Assembly (NCBI GenBank): GCA_030407085.1
Contig: CM059582.1
Location: 195,160,001 to 195,224,000, forward strand
Origin: Trichopria drosophilae
Lineage: Eukaryota > Arthropoda > Insecta > Hymenoptera > Diapriidae
DNA: 64,000 nt
Reading direction: 5' to 3'
The notes under the pieces are model-generated. The model saw nothing but the letters and a program-made list of their open reading frames with translations. It ran no database searches and had not been told where the DNA came from. Both the position numbers and the translations under genes were made by a program. Shown here one piece after another: positions 33,207-46,575 of the stretch (its first letter is position 1; each line of letters opens with the position of its first letter).

Positions 33207-34812
33207 CCTAGATATAAAAAATAATTTTGTTAAGAATTATATTACTAACTATTCAAAATTTACAAAGATGAAATGCTTAGATAATTCTAGGCTCTGGTAG
33301 TTTCATTCGCATAAGAATCTCGCGTCAATAAATGAAAGATTCAGTGGGTCAGCAGCTAATTGAACTTCTGTGATCGCATTGTGGGCCTTGCGTGTCAACG
33401 AAGCAAAATTAAAACCACGTGTTCCGATATACGACTAGTTACGATCCTCCAGACGGTCGACAACGATAGAATAGCTAGTCTTTTCAATTAATGACCTAGG
33501 GCCGAATATTCAAATACTGGAAGCGACTTTTAATATCATTAAGAATTTTTGCCGTTCAGAAGTTAGTAAATTGCTATGGGAATTTCTCATTGCTAAGTGA
33601 TTTAGTCGTTTTATTATTTCGTGCGATTTCTTTTATTAAACTTTTATTGGATGTGACTAAATTATTTACAAAGTTTAGTTACGATGTTGGCAGTTAGTTC
33701 TGATCAAGATTGATACAATTACTATGAGGATAATTGAATCAATCCCAGCTGGGAATTCATTGTAACAAATTTTCTAACCTTTTTTACAATTCAAATATTT
33801 AAAAAAAAATGTTGCATTATTATCACCATTATAATAATTGAATTTTTACAACGTAAAATTCGATTATAGTTGGTTCGCATAACCGATAAATTCATTAATT
33901 AACTTAGAATTTCTAAATTAAGATAAATTCATTAATTTATTAAAAAGCATGTGGTATGAAAAATGATGAAAGAAGAAAAATGGAGAAAAATCTTTAAAAA
34001 AAATGTCTACTGCTTATTCTTATTAATCACATTTGTTTATTTTTTAATTGGAACAAATACATAAAAAATTTGTTTTCTCAATTAAAATCGATGAACAATC
34101 ATCCGAAAATCAAAATATATAATAATATGTAATTTCATTGATGAATAGTTACTACGACTATTAATTTAGTCCTCATGGTTACTACGTTCCAGTAACAATG
34201 TATGTAACTATCTCTTAGTACATTTCACTAAATAAATAATGAGAATGACTACTCGGTGATTGACTCTCTTGACATATTGTTAATGGTACTACTTTTTATC
34301 TCTCACTGCACTAAAAAATACATATTCCTAAATGTGTCTGATTCTAACTGGTATCTACAGAAATTTTAAACAGGATTCATAAAGAAATATTATCTTATAA
34401 TTTCTCTTATTCCTTTATAAAATCCTACGAAATAAATCTCAGTAGAAACATATATTTTAATCGACGACCAATATTACTATTTTTACGAATCCAAATTTTC
34501 ACATTTAAATAATGTTTTCTGAAAACTGTGCTTAATTGAAAACTTATTTTAAATAACCTAGTTACCTAACAATGGACAAAAGTATAGGTCATATAAAATA
34601 AAGTATGGTTTTATTAATGCAATTGCACAGAAATGTACCGTATATAATTACACTGAAGAGTACTTCGATCTATTAACTAATAACATTTGTTAAGAAGATC
34701 AATATTTATTTTGTTGTTGTGCTGTTGATTGTTTTGATGATGAGAATATAATTTTTGTTACCAGATTAAACTGAAAAGAATATTACCACAATAACATTAT
34801 AAACTAATCTGA

Positions 34813-37800
34813 TATGAAACTGATAATAAATACACATTGAACACAAAAAATTCAAATATTGATAAAAAGGCGTATAAATCCAGAAGCATCTTCTCAATAC
34901 GTTATCTCATGCTGTTGTAATCACTGTAATCTTTCGTGTATAAAATCTATTTAAATATTTGTAGACAGTCTTTATAGCATTTGTAAATACTGATACACCT
35001 GATAGGAATTATGGTAAATATATGATCTGGTTTCATACATGGGCATTGTTCTAGAACTTTTAAACTTTATGTTGTCGCTCATTATGATACCATAAAAATT
35101 TTAAATATAACTTTGTAACACTACAGATCAACAAATTTTTGTTCGATTTACATGTAATAAGTGTTTATTACTAATTACAGATATGTAGAAAACAATGAGA
35201 GTAAATAAAAGTAGTGAATTTGCCTGTTTTTGGTGCGGGACACTCACTACATTTTTTCAGTTTTAACACTGAAACTTTTTGCTCTTTTTTTTTATGGTCT
35301 GTGGTTTTTTGTGGAAGTATTTGGGGATGTAAACAAATGAAAAATCCTTAACTTAATAATGTGCCTCACTGAGGAATAAAATTATATACCTTCAAACTTG
35401 GAGATAACTTTTTTTTTATAGTTGACAATTTAGCAATCAACCTTAGATAATTTTGTTCACATTGGTTTTTAAGAAAGCACACAACAGGGGTACATTACCT
35501 ATATGATAAGAAGTAATTTGAGCCCTTGCCCGAATGTGTGCCACCTATACATAAAAAATGCGACCACGTCAAACTTTAAATTTCCAAGCGAAACTCACTT
35601 TGAAAAAACAAATTATTTAATGGCACATCTACGATTTAGCTTCTAAGTACTTTGGAATCATTGTGATCTTTTCTCCTATGTTATTAAAGTATTTATAAAT
35701 TTTGTGTTTTTTTAACACAACAAAAAACACAATTTTTGATCATAATAAAATGATTATTCTTTACAAATCGTTTTAATTTTTTGGTATCCTTAATGTTAAA
35801 TCATGTATTTGGATTTCAAATTTTAATGAAAACTGACTTTGGATTTGTAATCAGTGGCCTCAAAAACCCTAACATATCAAATTTTATAAAAATCAAAGAA
35901 ATTTTGTAAAAATAGTCCGCCATATTTAATCCATTATTTTAAATTTGAACTATTAACTAGACGTTTAATTTTATATACTAGCTTCTAAAAATTAGGCCAT
36001 AAGCAAAAGAACTGAATTTTTTATGTATATTAAACGTTACAAAACTACAAACTAATTTTACGAGTAACGTAACATATGTTACATTAAAAAAAAATACATT
36101 GTGTATAAATGAGTCACGCAAGGTTTTTCCCGTCATTTGATCAATTCTAAAGCCAATAAAATTAATTTCATGAATGTGCCTAAAAAAAAATGCAATTTTC
36201 TTCAACCTCAAAGTTTAAAAGTTCTAGAACAATGCCCATATAACAGTTCGTAAAGTATCTTCTATTAAATCTCTCTACATGATTTACATCGTTTTTATAA
36301 ACTTCACGAAAATAAACAAACAATACAAAACTTTGTCATGACGTTAAATCATAACGCGTTAAAAACTTTGAATTCACGTTATGTGAAAATGTACCAGGTC
36401 ATTATTTTAGTCCTGGTAATTAAAAAGATATAATAAATAATAATTTTTTTTTAGAAATTACCTACAGCTTTCAATGGAGTGTGAATTTATTAGCAGGGAA
36501 GGTAAGTGATATTGAAAATAATTATCATTCTATGTGTCATTCAAGAAACCAAATTAAAAAAAACCAAACCAAAACCAGGAACTCTTGGAAAAATTGACTG
36601 CATCCTTTTTTCAATGGTCGACATAAATCTTCAAATTCTGCATTTCTTATTATTTAATTCAGTACTATTCTGAGAAAAGTCCATAGTAATTTGACATATA
36701 TTAAGAATCAGTTTGTACATAATATTCCTAGTATTCAATTTGAAAGTATTTTCTTTGCTGGTTATTAAAATGCTTGAGTATACTAATAAATGTCTACTTT
36801 TCAGAATTGATAGAATTAATTTTATTCTTTTTATTCCTCCTAGTGTTTAGCAAATTCATATTTAGAGAATGCACGGTGATCTTGGATGAAGTTCAACCCA
36901 AATGTTATAATTTCTGCCGGTTTATTTTTGATATTATTTTGATGATAATTTTGAGATAAAAATGGAAAAGATCGGTGGAGGGAATCTGAAATTATATCGA
37001 TTTTTTAATTTGTGTTTTAGATTTTTAGACAAATTTTGATTAAAAATAGCGATTAACAAAATTTATATTGGTTTAAAATATATCTTTTAACATTAAAAAA
37101 TATCCTATTTATATAACGAAATCATTATTTTGTTAAATATAATTGAGAACATTTTCAAAAATAGTTTTATACCTTATTTTTTATACAAGTCCTCTACAAG
37201 TCATTTAACGTAAATATTATGCAAAAGAAAATTAAAGTACATCACATTTTTTATTATTACTATATTATTTATTATTTTATATTAAAACTAAAAAAACAAT
37301 TGTCTATCTATTGTTGTTACAGAAATATGGTCATTTAAAATTTAGTTTTAATAAAAATTTCATTCAAGGTTATTGTCATCAGCAAGTGATATTAAAGTGG
37401 TTCTATATTTTCATCTGTTTTAGGCGGAATCCATTTCAAATCATGTTATTCTCCATGAAAAATAAAAAGACACGTATTTTTTTTATTTTTCATAAAAATT
37501 TTGTTTAATGAAGTTATCTAGATTTGAACTTTTAATGGTGAAACTTTAAAAAAGCACTAAAACAACATTGTTTCGAACGTAATCTTTTTTGTTAATTAAT
37601 GTAATCAATTTTTTTCTTGGGTATTATCCGAAGCCTTGTCTTCTTCAAAATCCAGTTTAAAATGTTTAAAAAGATGCAAAATTAACAAAATGAAGGATGA
37701 TTTACTAAAAATAAACAAATTAGATTTTCTCGAAAACCCCCATTTTTTTCTCAAAAATTTTTACCATAAATTCTCACCAATATGATGAATAATTGTCACA

Positions 37801-38969
37801 AGTTTGACGCCGGCTAAACCACATTGACAGACAGGAGAATTTTTTTTCGAACTTTTATCAGGACCGGAGGCTCTGGGCAATCTACCCAAGAAGATGTTAA
37901 TATGTTTAAGTATTTTCGACGTCACTGATTACGAATATGTGGTTAGATTTTCGAAATTCAAAATGGTGGTTTCAATATGGCTTTCGTCTATTTAAAAAAT
38001 TGATCTTTTTGTAAAATAAAAAATACCATCTTATCCTAGACATTTATTAGTATACCCAATTACCAGCAAAGAAAATACGTTCAAATTAAATACTAAGAAT
38101 ATTCTGAACAAACTGCTTCGTAATATGTCAAATTACTGGACTTTTCTCAGAATATTGTAGAATTAAATAATAAGAAATGCATAATTTGAAGATTTATGTC
38201 GACCATTGAAAAAATATGTAGTCACTTTTTCCGAGACTTCCGTAGAATTTCGTTTTCTGAAATATGTTGTTAATATAATTTCAGCAGTTCTTGCTGAATG
38301 CATAGAAAATGATAATTATTTTCAATATCAAATACCTTATCTGCTAACCCATTCACATTCCATTGAAAGCTGTAGGTAATTTCTAAACAAATTTTTATTT
38401 ATTATATTTTTTTAATTACCGGGACCAAAATAATGACCTGGTACGTTTTAGTTTTGACGTAATATGAATTTAACGTTTTTAACGAGTTATGATTTGACAA
38501 GTATATTTATACTTTATCTGTTGCATTTCCTATTTTTGAAAAATTGAAAATGACACATTAAATTGCAGTAAATATACTTTAATTGCTACGAAAGCTTTTA
38601 GCAATTTGTATATTTGGTGCTCATGTATAAACAAATAGATGTCATGAGAAAGTTTTGTATTGTTTGTTTATTTTCGTGAAGTTTATAAAAACGATGTAAA
38701 TCATGTAGAGAGATTTAATAGAAGATACTTTACGAACTGTTATATATGAAACCAAATCATATATTTACCATAATTCCTATCAGGTGCATCAGTATTTACA
38801 AATGCTATAAAGACTGTCTACAAATATTTAAATAGATTTTATACACGAAAGATTACAGTGATTACAACAGCATGAGATAACGTATTGAGAAGATGCTTCT
38901 GGATTTATACGCCTTTTTATCAATATTTGAATTTCTTGTGTTCAATGTGTATTTATTATCAGTTTCATA
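34813..38969. mobile_element. 4.2-kb foldback-like element with ~0.9-kb inverted arms
   Basis: Left arm 34813-36798 (minus a nested insertion), right arm 38035-38969. Outer ends TATGAAACTGATAATAAATA and the inverse TATTTATTATCAGTTTCATA, with TA as a possible target duplication. Paired landmarks: TAGACAGTCTTTATAGCATT, CATGTAGAGAGATTTAATAG, GTACCAGGTCATTATTTT, TACAGCTTTCAATGGA, GGTCGACATAAATCTTCAAA. The 1.2-kb centre has no recognisable transposase. The right arm carries about 140 extra bases (38494-38640) or the left arm lost them. It lies in the presumed 5' intron of the SLC5 gene. Confidence 0.8.
35041..36237. mobile_element. 1.2-kb TIR element nested in the left foldback arm
   Basis: Ends GGGCATTGTTCTAGAACTTT and its perfect inverse AAAGTTCTAGAACAATGCCC type sequence (about 28 bp). 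It interrupts the left arm exactly where the right arm is continuous: removing it and one of the flanking ACAT/ATAT copies restores GGTTTCATATATAACAG as in the right arm. This implies a 4-bp duplication with one later mutation. Non-coding. Confidence 0.8.
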
Positions 38970-39511
38970 ATCGATGGAATTTATAATGTACAAATTTTAA
39001 TATATTTTGTATTACATAATTCAATATTCAGTTTCCAATGTTTTATTCTGCCTAGAAACTCTCTTAAATGAATCGGCCATTCTTTAGTTGAAAATGAGTC
39101 CCGTTTTTGGCCAGTTTCTGTCCTTCCCATGTTAAAGATAGAGGAAAACTGGGCAATGTAACAAAGAACTGGACAGATTTCTATCAGAGTGATGTTTTCT
39201 AAATCGGAATAATCAAATGAAGCACTTTTTATTAGTTGGAAATTAAAGAACGCCATACTTCATACAATCTTCGTACAAAAATATCCAAACTGATTAATTA
39301 GAACTGAAAAGTGTAATTAATAAAAAATCTGTCTTTTATTTATTTATACAAAAAACAACTTGAAAAGAAAACATTGTTATTTCATTGAATTGTTTCAAAT
39401 GACAAGTTATAATCCCCAGGACGAAGCAAATTTTTGCAAGTGATTAATACATATTTGAAAATAAATAGTTTTGTAATGCAGGCTTTAGTTTAAAATAATA
39501 AAATTAGGGAG

Positions 39512-39640
39512 GGCTTTTAACCTACGAAGTAATTGCTTACCGATAGAAGGTAAGCTCCACCTACTACCACGAGCAATTATGGATGGTAAATAGTCCCAAC
39601 GTTTCGGACCTCTTGGGCCCCTCTTCAGGGGAAAATAAGC
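39512..39640. repeat. Relic related to the 24.06-kb element
   Basis: Contains GGCTTTTAACCTACGAAGT, then 64 nt later CCCAACGTTTCGGACCTCTT and CTCTTCAGGGG. The order and spacing resemble 24061-24166. I see no inverted right end. Confidence 0.5.
39594..39632 (-). ncRNA. Hammerhead-ribozyme-like motif with intact CUGANGA/GAAA core
   Basis: Minus strand: TCCC, CTGAAGA, G, GGGCC-CAAGA-GGTCC, GAAA, C/G, TT, GGGA. Stem I pairs 4 bp, stem II pairs 5 bp with one G-U, and stem III is one loopless C-G inside the palindrome AACGTT, as in minimal dimeric hammerheads. All core bases agree, including G8 and G12. Two departures: one unpaired G between A9 and stem II, and U rather than C at the cleavage position. 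Confidence 0.45.
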
Positions 39641-40814
39641 TTTCTGGGATTGAAATTTGAAAAGTATTTTATACATATTTGAAACTTTCTCAGTGACTTG
39701 ATTTTGGCGTGTCTGACAAAGTATACGGAATTCATGATGTCTTCTTCTGCGGCAAAAAATTTATCTACTTGCAAAAATATATTTGGTATCGGGGACTGTT
39801 ATTTACGGGTTACTTAAAAGTAACCGATTTTTCTGAAACTTGGCATAGTATTAAAACATCGAAAAATATTTTACACGTATTTTTTTTTATATCGGCCCAT
39901 TTTACATTTTAAGGGTAGAAAAGACCATTTTTCAATTAGGGGAGAAAAATAAATATCTAAGAAGGTACTTATTAATTTTAATGAAACTTGCTACTCGGGG
40001 ATTTTCGAGGCCTTTGATTATAAAACTTATTTTAGGTTTCCAAAATAACGAATCAAATATGGATGGCGAAAAATTAATAATTAATGGAATTTACTTGAAA
40101 TTAGTTACTCAGTATTTATTGGGGTCGCTAACAGTGGAAAGATGTCAGATTTTCAAAACTAATAATAGCAAATTCAATATGGCACACAAAGAAATTCAAA
40201 GATTAGAATTAGTTAATTCAAATTAGCGGATCCAATATAGCTGATGAGTAAATTATAGGTGGGTAGGATTATTAAGGTTATATTTATAAATGAACAGTAA
40301 CTTGAGAGTCATATATAGTCACAGAAACCTATTCATTTTTAAACAAATTTTTAAGTAAATTTGAAATTGCAATAATAAGAAAGAAGGTTTTTCATTTTAT
40401 AGTTCGCATACCTTTTTAACATGAAATATTAGAACGAAACATTTTTTTCACAGGAATTAAAAAGAATTCATTTTCAGAGTGAACCATAATTGAAAAGCTA
40501 CCTCAAATTTCGACCGTTTTCTGGACTTGAAATTTGATAACAAATGAAAGTTTATGATGATTGCTTATTTAAAACTTTCAGATTGAGTACACTTAAAAAA
40601 ATTAGTAATATTGATCAAATAGGGGGTTACATGTTAATAGCCAAATATTAAGTAATTTTAACCATATTTTAGTTGAATTGACTAAAATGTTGTTGAATCG
40701 GCATCGCGAATGGAAGCAATAAGGTGAAGTTGCACTGACACAAATATTTGAGTGCTAATCGGCAACCACATATTTAGTCAATATTACTAATTTTTTTTGT
40801 TCAGTTGATATATT

Positions 40815-41163
40815 TTAATCTTGAGATATAGGTGTTCAAAGGGGGGAATTTACTGCAAAATTGCATTTTTTTAACATTTGACATCTCCGAAAATATTCAA
40901 TTTACGTTACATTCGCAACAGATATTTTTTTGAATTTATTATTAATATTACTTAGAATTGTCGAAAGAATCTAAACAAATTTTTTTCCGTACCGAAAAAA
41001 TCAAATTTTCAACATTTACAAAACAAAAGGTCAAATTTTGTTAATAATTTGGAAATTTGATATTTTCGATTCGGAAAAAATATCACCTACATTTTTCGTA
41101 AAATGTATATTTTCGGAGATAGAAAAAAATGTCAAATTTTCAAAAAATTATCTCAGGATTAAA
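40815..41163. repeat. Hairpin repeat with ACATCTCCGAAAAT words
   Basis: TTTTAATCTTGAGATA ... ACATTTGACATCTCCGAAAAT on the left pairs with ATTTTCGGAGATAG ... TATCTCAGGATTAAAA on the right. A second small palindrome (ATTAGTAATATTGA / TCAATATTACTAAT, about 40600 and 40783) lies just to the left. 41280-42640 has nothing I can name. Confidence 0.55.
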
Positions 41164-43009
41164 ATACATGTGCTAAATTTAAAAATCTGGCACGAGTATT
41201 CTATCAGAAAATGTTTCTTTTTTACCCAACATTTCAGATCCAAAAAAACAGGCTAATTTTTGACACGTTTTAGGGTCGCTCTTTACTTTAAATGTTCTTA
41301 TGTTTTTATTAAAAGAAAAATCAATATATTACAAAATAAATGATAGAGTAAAACAGAAAAATCTATTATAATCAAATAAGTTGAAGTAATGCCCCAAACT
41401 TGATATCTAATGTTAGCCATGAACCGCAATTTGGGCAATTTTAATATAAATAGGCAACAAAATTTAGTGAAAAATTCGTAAGTCGTATTTTATTTATTGA
41501 GCCAATTTTTTCATTATAACAATTATTAATAACCTCTTTACAGAAAAGAAAGTCTTAAAATTATTAGGTTCTCAGCAGCATAAAGGGATTGCTTTCAGTT
41601 TGTAATAGTGTATTTATAATTATTGTTAGATGAATTAATAGTCAAGCTTAAAATCTTGTTTTTTTTTTGTTTGGAAATTTTTTACCTCCGAATTCAATTT
41701 GTTTCAATATATTGAAAATAAATTTTAAAACAACACTAAATTTTCAGACTTGTTTAACTTACATAGAACCAGCAGGAAAAATTTATGTTTAAATACCACT
41801 TAATTGTAACTTTTTATAAAAATTAAGGTAATTTTTATACTAAAATATAATTATAAGACTTATTTTTTGGTGTGTGTATTTAAAAAATGTTTTCAATTCA
41901 AAACTACGTGAATTTGAATCAAATTTCAATTGCCTTACCTGATAATTAGTTAAAAAAATTATAAGTAAACAAAATTAAAAAATAATCTCCGACTTTACAG
42001 ATATGCACTTAAATTCCTTCATTGACTTCCCGCAATACATAGAATTTTATGAAGAAAAGTCATTTTGCAAATATATTTAACAATATATTTGTCACATGCT
42101 TTACTTATGGAGGCCAATTAAATTTGCTTACAAACAATTATTTAAATTTAAAACTAAAAACCGTAAAATAAATTAAATTCAAAGAATTTTTTACTTCTTA
42201 ACAGTAATTCTTTAGATCATATACTTTTTAAGAATATTATTTAACTATTTAGTTACTAAATTATTTAGTAATCTCATATACCTTAATATTTTTTAAATAT
42301 TGAATGCAGTGTTCTAAACCTATTTAATTCTTAAATTTATTAAAAATAACCATCAAAAGTTGTAACTGTAATTTGTGAAAATTGTCAACAAACCTAACCC
42401 ATAAAAGAATGAACATATTATCATATAAACGAGAAGTTGATCAGGAAAACATCCTGGTTCCCTTTCATCATGCAAAAACGATTAGCATATTGCATGTCAT
42501 CATTAGACTTTCTAATTATTTAAAAATGGTTACATTTTCGTACTCCATAATTAATCATAAACAATGAATAATTAATTTCCTTCGTGCATGCCAAACTTAC
42601 TAAATTTGTCATAAATAAAGCCCCAAATTTTTTTTAAATCACTTCATTCGAAATGTCAAACAAAATCTCTGTTTCGGAACTAAGTTGCATATCAGACACA
42701 TGACTGGAGGTGTGAACATCACGTAAGCCTCTTAACCTCAAAGCGCAAACAAACCAACTTTTATGAAAATCACATCGAAAATCTGCAGTGCGTGATGAAT
42801 GGGAGTAAATAGTAGATAAAATGTTGTTTATCAATATACGAGACGACCGATAAGACATTGAACTCATTACGGAAATATCGCGTGTCAACTAAGTCTAGAC
42901 CAAAGTTCAACTTACTATTCTCTCACTTAACGAAATAAGTTGCAAATATAGAAAAGTCGATGTATACATTTTTTACATAAAAAATTCAAACTATTGAAAA
43001 TCGAAATGG

Positions 43010-43650
43010 AAAACGCACGTGTCTGCAATCTACGATCCCGTTGCAATTCGAGATAAGAAAAAAGCGCGCGTCGCACGTATATTCGGATACTTACTCGCTG
43101 GTGTACTTTATAAATAGTGGCGACTTGTATATTTTAGTCGACGGGTTGGACTTGGTTGGTACCACGTGACAGCAACGTGGCCAGTCTTTGCGTCGTCGAA
43201 AATTTTCTTAAGTTTCGAATTTGATTTTGTGGGGATTATCGGTCCACCCCGATGATGACCGGTAACCGGGAAAAACTCGCATGGGCAATAATTTCATTTT
43301 CCGGCCAAACGCCGCGCCATGTTCGACCACTTTGACACTTTGACACTTCGATCGTCCACTGTCGTCCACACGAGATAAACTACTTTAGAATCTAGAAATT
43401 TTTGTTGAAAATTTTTTTGATCAATCGATCTTATGAGCAATAACCGTCATCTCGTGCCGATGAGTGCGGCACTCGCACTGACGAGCGACTTTCAGTTGCA
43501 GGTTTCGAAACCAACCGACCAAGGCGCGTATTTCATATATACCCACACTTCGGACTTGTGTCGACGAATGACAACACCGATCGGAACTTCGGGCCTGAAT
43601 GCATGACCGGTTTCTTCGATCGTTGAACAGCTGACCGGTATATCTCTTTT
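43010..43650. promoter_or_regulatory. CpG-rich promoter-like block, possibly bidirectional
   Basis: Composition changes abruptly from the AT-rich surroundings to CpG-containing unique sequence. On the plus strand a TATAAATAG box (43109-43117) precedes TTAGTCG (43134-43140) by the usual spacing of about 27 nt. On the minus strand TATATATG (43541-43534) lies upstream of TCAGT (43481-43477), but at 60 nt, too far for a standard TATA-initiator pair. A divergent promoter driving the SLC5 gene leftward and an unknown transcript rightward would fit. No coding exon could be recognised to the right. Confidence 0.4.
43095..43479 (-). other. Candidate 5' UTR exon of the SLC5 transporter
   Basis: Coding exon 1 starts directly at an acceptor, so a leader exon must lie to the right. 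The first clearly non-AT-rich block upstream is here, and it contains a consensus minus-strand donor, GCGA/GTAAGTATCC, at 43095/43094. A TCAGT initiator-like pentamer sits at 43481-43477. The exon ends are therefore a guess; the resulting 5' intron would be 9.9 kb (43094-33208). A more modest alternative is a promoter in the somewhat GC-richer stretch 33290-33480. Confidence 0.35.
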
Positions 43651-46024
43651 ATCTATATTTTACGTGTATCTATCTTTATCTACTTACGTATATACCAACC
43701 TAGCTTTATCTACTCGTATATCAAGTCTGTTTCTACAATCTCTCTTCTTTCTCTTAAAATCGTCGTCAAATTACGTACTCCTAGCCTTCACTTCATTTCT
43801 TTTCTTTCTCATGTATTAAAAGTTCATTGAAAGGCTCATAAAGTCAATGATTCATTGTCATCGAGCTTTGAAAACTACTGACGAGGAGGAATAGTGACGA
43901 AAACACTGGACATCTGCAATTCGAACGAATCGAAATCAGTATTGATGAACTTTCAATCGTTGCGTTAGTAACAGTCAACATTGATGTGAATCAGATATGT
44001 CAAGAAGGAATTCCTGACGTTCAATATTTATAGACGTTTGGCAGCTGTCTTACGTTTGTTTCTCATTGATGATTGAAACTTTTTACAGGTTTATTCACGT
44101 CTGTAATTTAAGTTTGAGAAGACCATTTTTATTCTTTGCGCATATTGGACACAACAGAATTGACATCTTATGAATCAAATAAACATTTACATTTGGCGTT
44201 TTTAATCATTGCGACAGAACTGGGTCAAATTAAAGCACTGCAAGAAATATGTGATGAAAACAAAAGACGATGGAAATTACGAAAAAATTTTGGTAATTTG
44301 ACAGCGTTTGTTGAGTTGAGTTTTCTTATGGGTCAAAATTTGTGACGTAAATATGTTCCTTCGTTGGAACGCAGTTTTTATATTACGATTTCTTCTATAA
44401 TAGTGTATAGTTTTTGTAATAAACTGAACCATCAAGAGAATAATGACTTGGTGATTGTAACTCCGTTGTCAAGAGGCGCTGACCAGATCCATTATTACAA
44501 GTATTTTGGTCACTGCCCTAAATGTAGCGCTAAAATTTCTATTAGGAGAAACGGTATTCGATATAAACCTTATGTAACATATATTTGACTACTTTTAGTT
44601 CAATATTGACAAAAACAAAATAATACCGGTCAATCATGATTTCAAACAGCCTCTGCCAATCATAGTCATTTGTTTTTATCAATATATATCTCTGTCAGAA
44701 TCTGATTAATCGAGACGTCCCGTTCCTGGTCTCCCAACAATACTCCTAATTGTATTATTTGCTTGGCATGCAAGGAGAGAAATAATTCAGTAATCCGTAA
44801 AATTAATTCGGTAAATTGGAGACATAAGAATATGCCATTAATATTTCTTAAATAGTAAAAACTTCGTGATAGATTTATTCATTTCTAACAAAGTTTACCG
44901 AATTAAACAGTGTTAAATACTCCTCTAAGTAGTTGAAATTATTGACTGAAAATATTCTCAATAGATTGTTAAAAAATACTGCGAAGTTTAGTAAATTGTG
45001 AGGCATTAACATAAGAAAAAATATAAATTAAGAACAAACTCTAATAAAGATTCCTGTAAAGTTATAGAGCCGACCGTATACACAAAAAATATTAGTCTTC
45101 AGCTGCCTTTTTTCTTTAAAGTGCGTCCATAGTTATAAGTTTCCATATCATACATTGTAAATATACAATATTTATACAAAATGATGTTGTAACGCATATC
45201 TTATTTTAATCTTATCACTAAATATACATTTGAAATCTTTGTACACTTATAGTAAACACTAGGTTTACTATAAGCAAACTGTAGGCACTAACGCGATACA
45301 GAGCAAGGATAATATGCTAGATTCTCAGGTATAAAGACTAGTTGATTCCATCTCCCTTACTTGCAACTAAATCACAAACGCGAATACTCCACCTATCGAA
45401 AGGAAAGTCCCGACGATCGTTAAAGTAGTTGGACGATTATCAAAATAAATCGATAGGTTCTCACCAGTCTATTGTTTTAAGTGCCATAACCATTAAAATC
45501 TCTGGATTTAATTTTTAAACTAGAGATGGTGATACATTAAACATAACTCCTCAGATTTGTACCCAAGTAACAATTTTTTTTAAATAGAGATATTTAAAAA
45601 GTATTACCTGGCATATTGGATCACATATATGTACCAACTTTTTTGTCTTAGTTTTTTTAAATTTCCGTTATATTTTTGAATGCTCTGCAAGCATATCTAT
45701 ACTTTTTGGACTCTTGGGAGTATAAGTTTTTAGAAATTGGTGAAAAATTGGAATAATTTATTTATTTATATTTTTATTATAAACAATCAACGTGAAAAAA
45801 TGCGTATTTTTAAGAAAAAAATCGTTTTCTCAGGAGAGTCGATAGCTGAGCCTCCCTAGAAAACGATACGTGAATTTTTTCACGTATTCTTCAGGCAGTT
45901 TTATAGCACATATATTTTATTCAGAATTTTTCGCACACTAGTTAAAAAAAAAGAAATGTCGAAAAATGATGTGTTTAAAATCCTTTGAATCATACTTTTT
46001 TCTCTACATGGAAAGTAACTGAAA

Positions 46025-46575
46025 TTTTTTACTCGGGGGCTCTTGGGATTGCTAATTATCAATGTAATCTCAGATTATCAAAATTCGAAATGGCGGACCG
46101 AAGATGGCGGACTGACATGTAAATTGTTGCTTCAACGAAATGAAACTGAATATTCGGGAATTTTCAGGATTGTAGATTACGAATATGACAACGGGTTCAT
46201 GATAAACGACCCCAATATGCTATATTTTATACAAATTAGATAAATAACTTGGCCTCAGAATTGTAAGCAGCGACAAAAAAACCCTAGATACCAAATTTCA
46301 AAAAAATCAGATAATTACAAAATTTTTCCTCCATATTGGACCCCCATTTTGAATTTTGAAAATCTGACTTCAGAATCGTAATCAGCGACCGAAAAAACCC
46401 TTAGTTACCAAATTTCAGGAAAATCAATAGATATTTAAAACATTTGTCCGCCATATTCATTCCGCCATTTTGAATTTTCAGAATCTGACCTGATTCGTGC
46501 TCAGTGATCCCGAAAACATAAAGAATACCTGTGATTTAAAAAATTCGCACATCAGAAAAATGTGCCCCTCAAAGG
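46025..46575. repeat. Block of the GATTACGAATCTGA dispersed repeat
   Basis: One plus-sense unit (ACTCGGGGGCTCTTGGGATT ... GAAATGGCGGACCG) followed by three minus-sense units (TCCGCCATTTTGAATTTTCA, GTAATCAGCGACC) and the terminal GAAAAATGTGCCCCTCAAAG GGTTAA tail. 44600-46020 holds only a small hairpin (ATCGTTTTCT / AGAAAACGAT, 45815-45870). Confidence 0.65.

Noticed and set aside
42634..42888. 84-codon minus-strand frame upstream of the SLC5 gene
   Set aside because: No recognisable domain, and codon use like random sequence. At best it could be part of an untranslated leader.
44136..44588. Two adjacent plus-strand frames (69 and 74 codons) right of the promoter-like block, considered as exons of a divergent gene
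   Set aside because: They are in different frames with no donor/acceptor pair joining them and no known domain.
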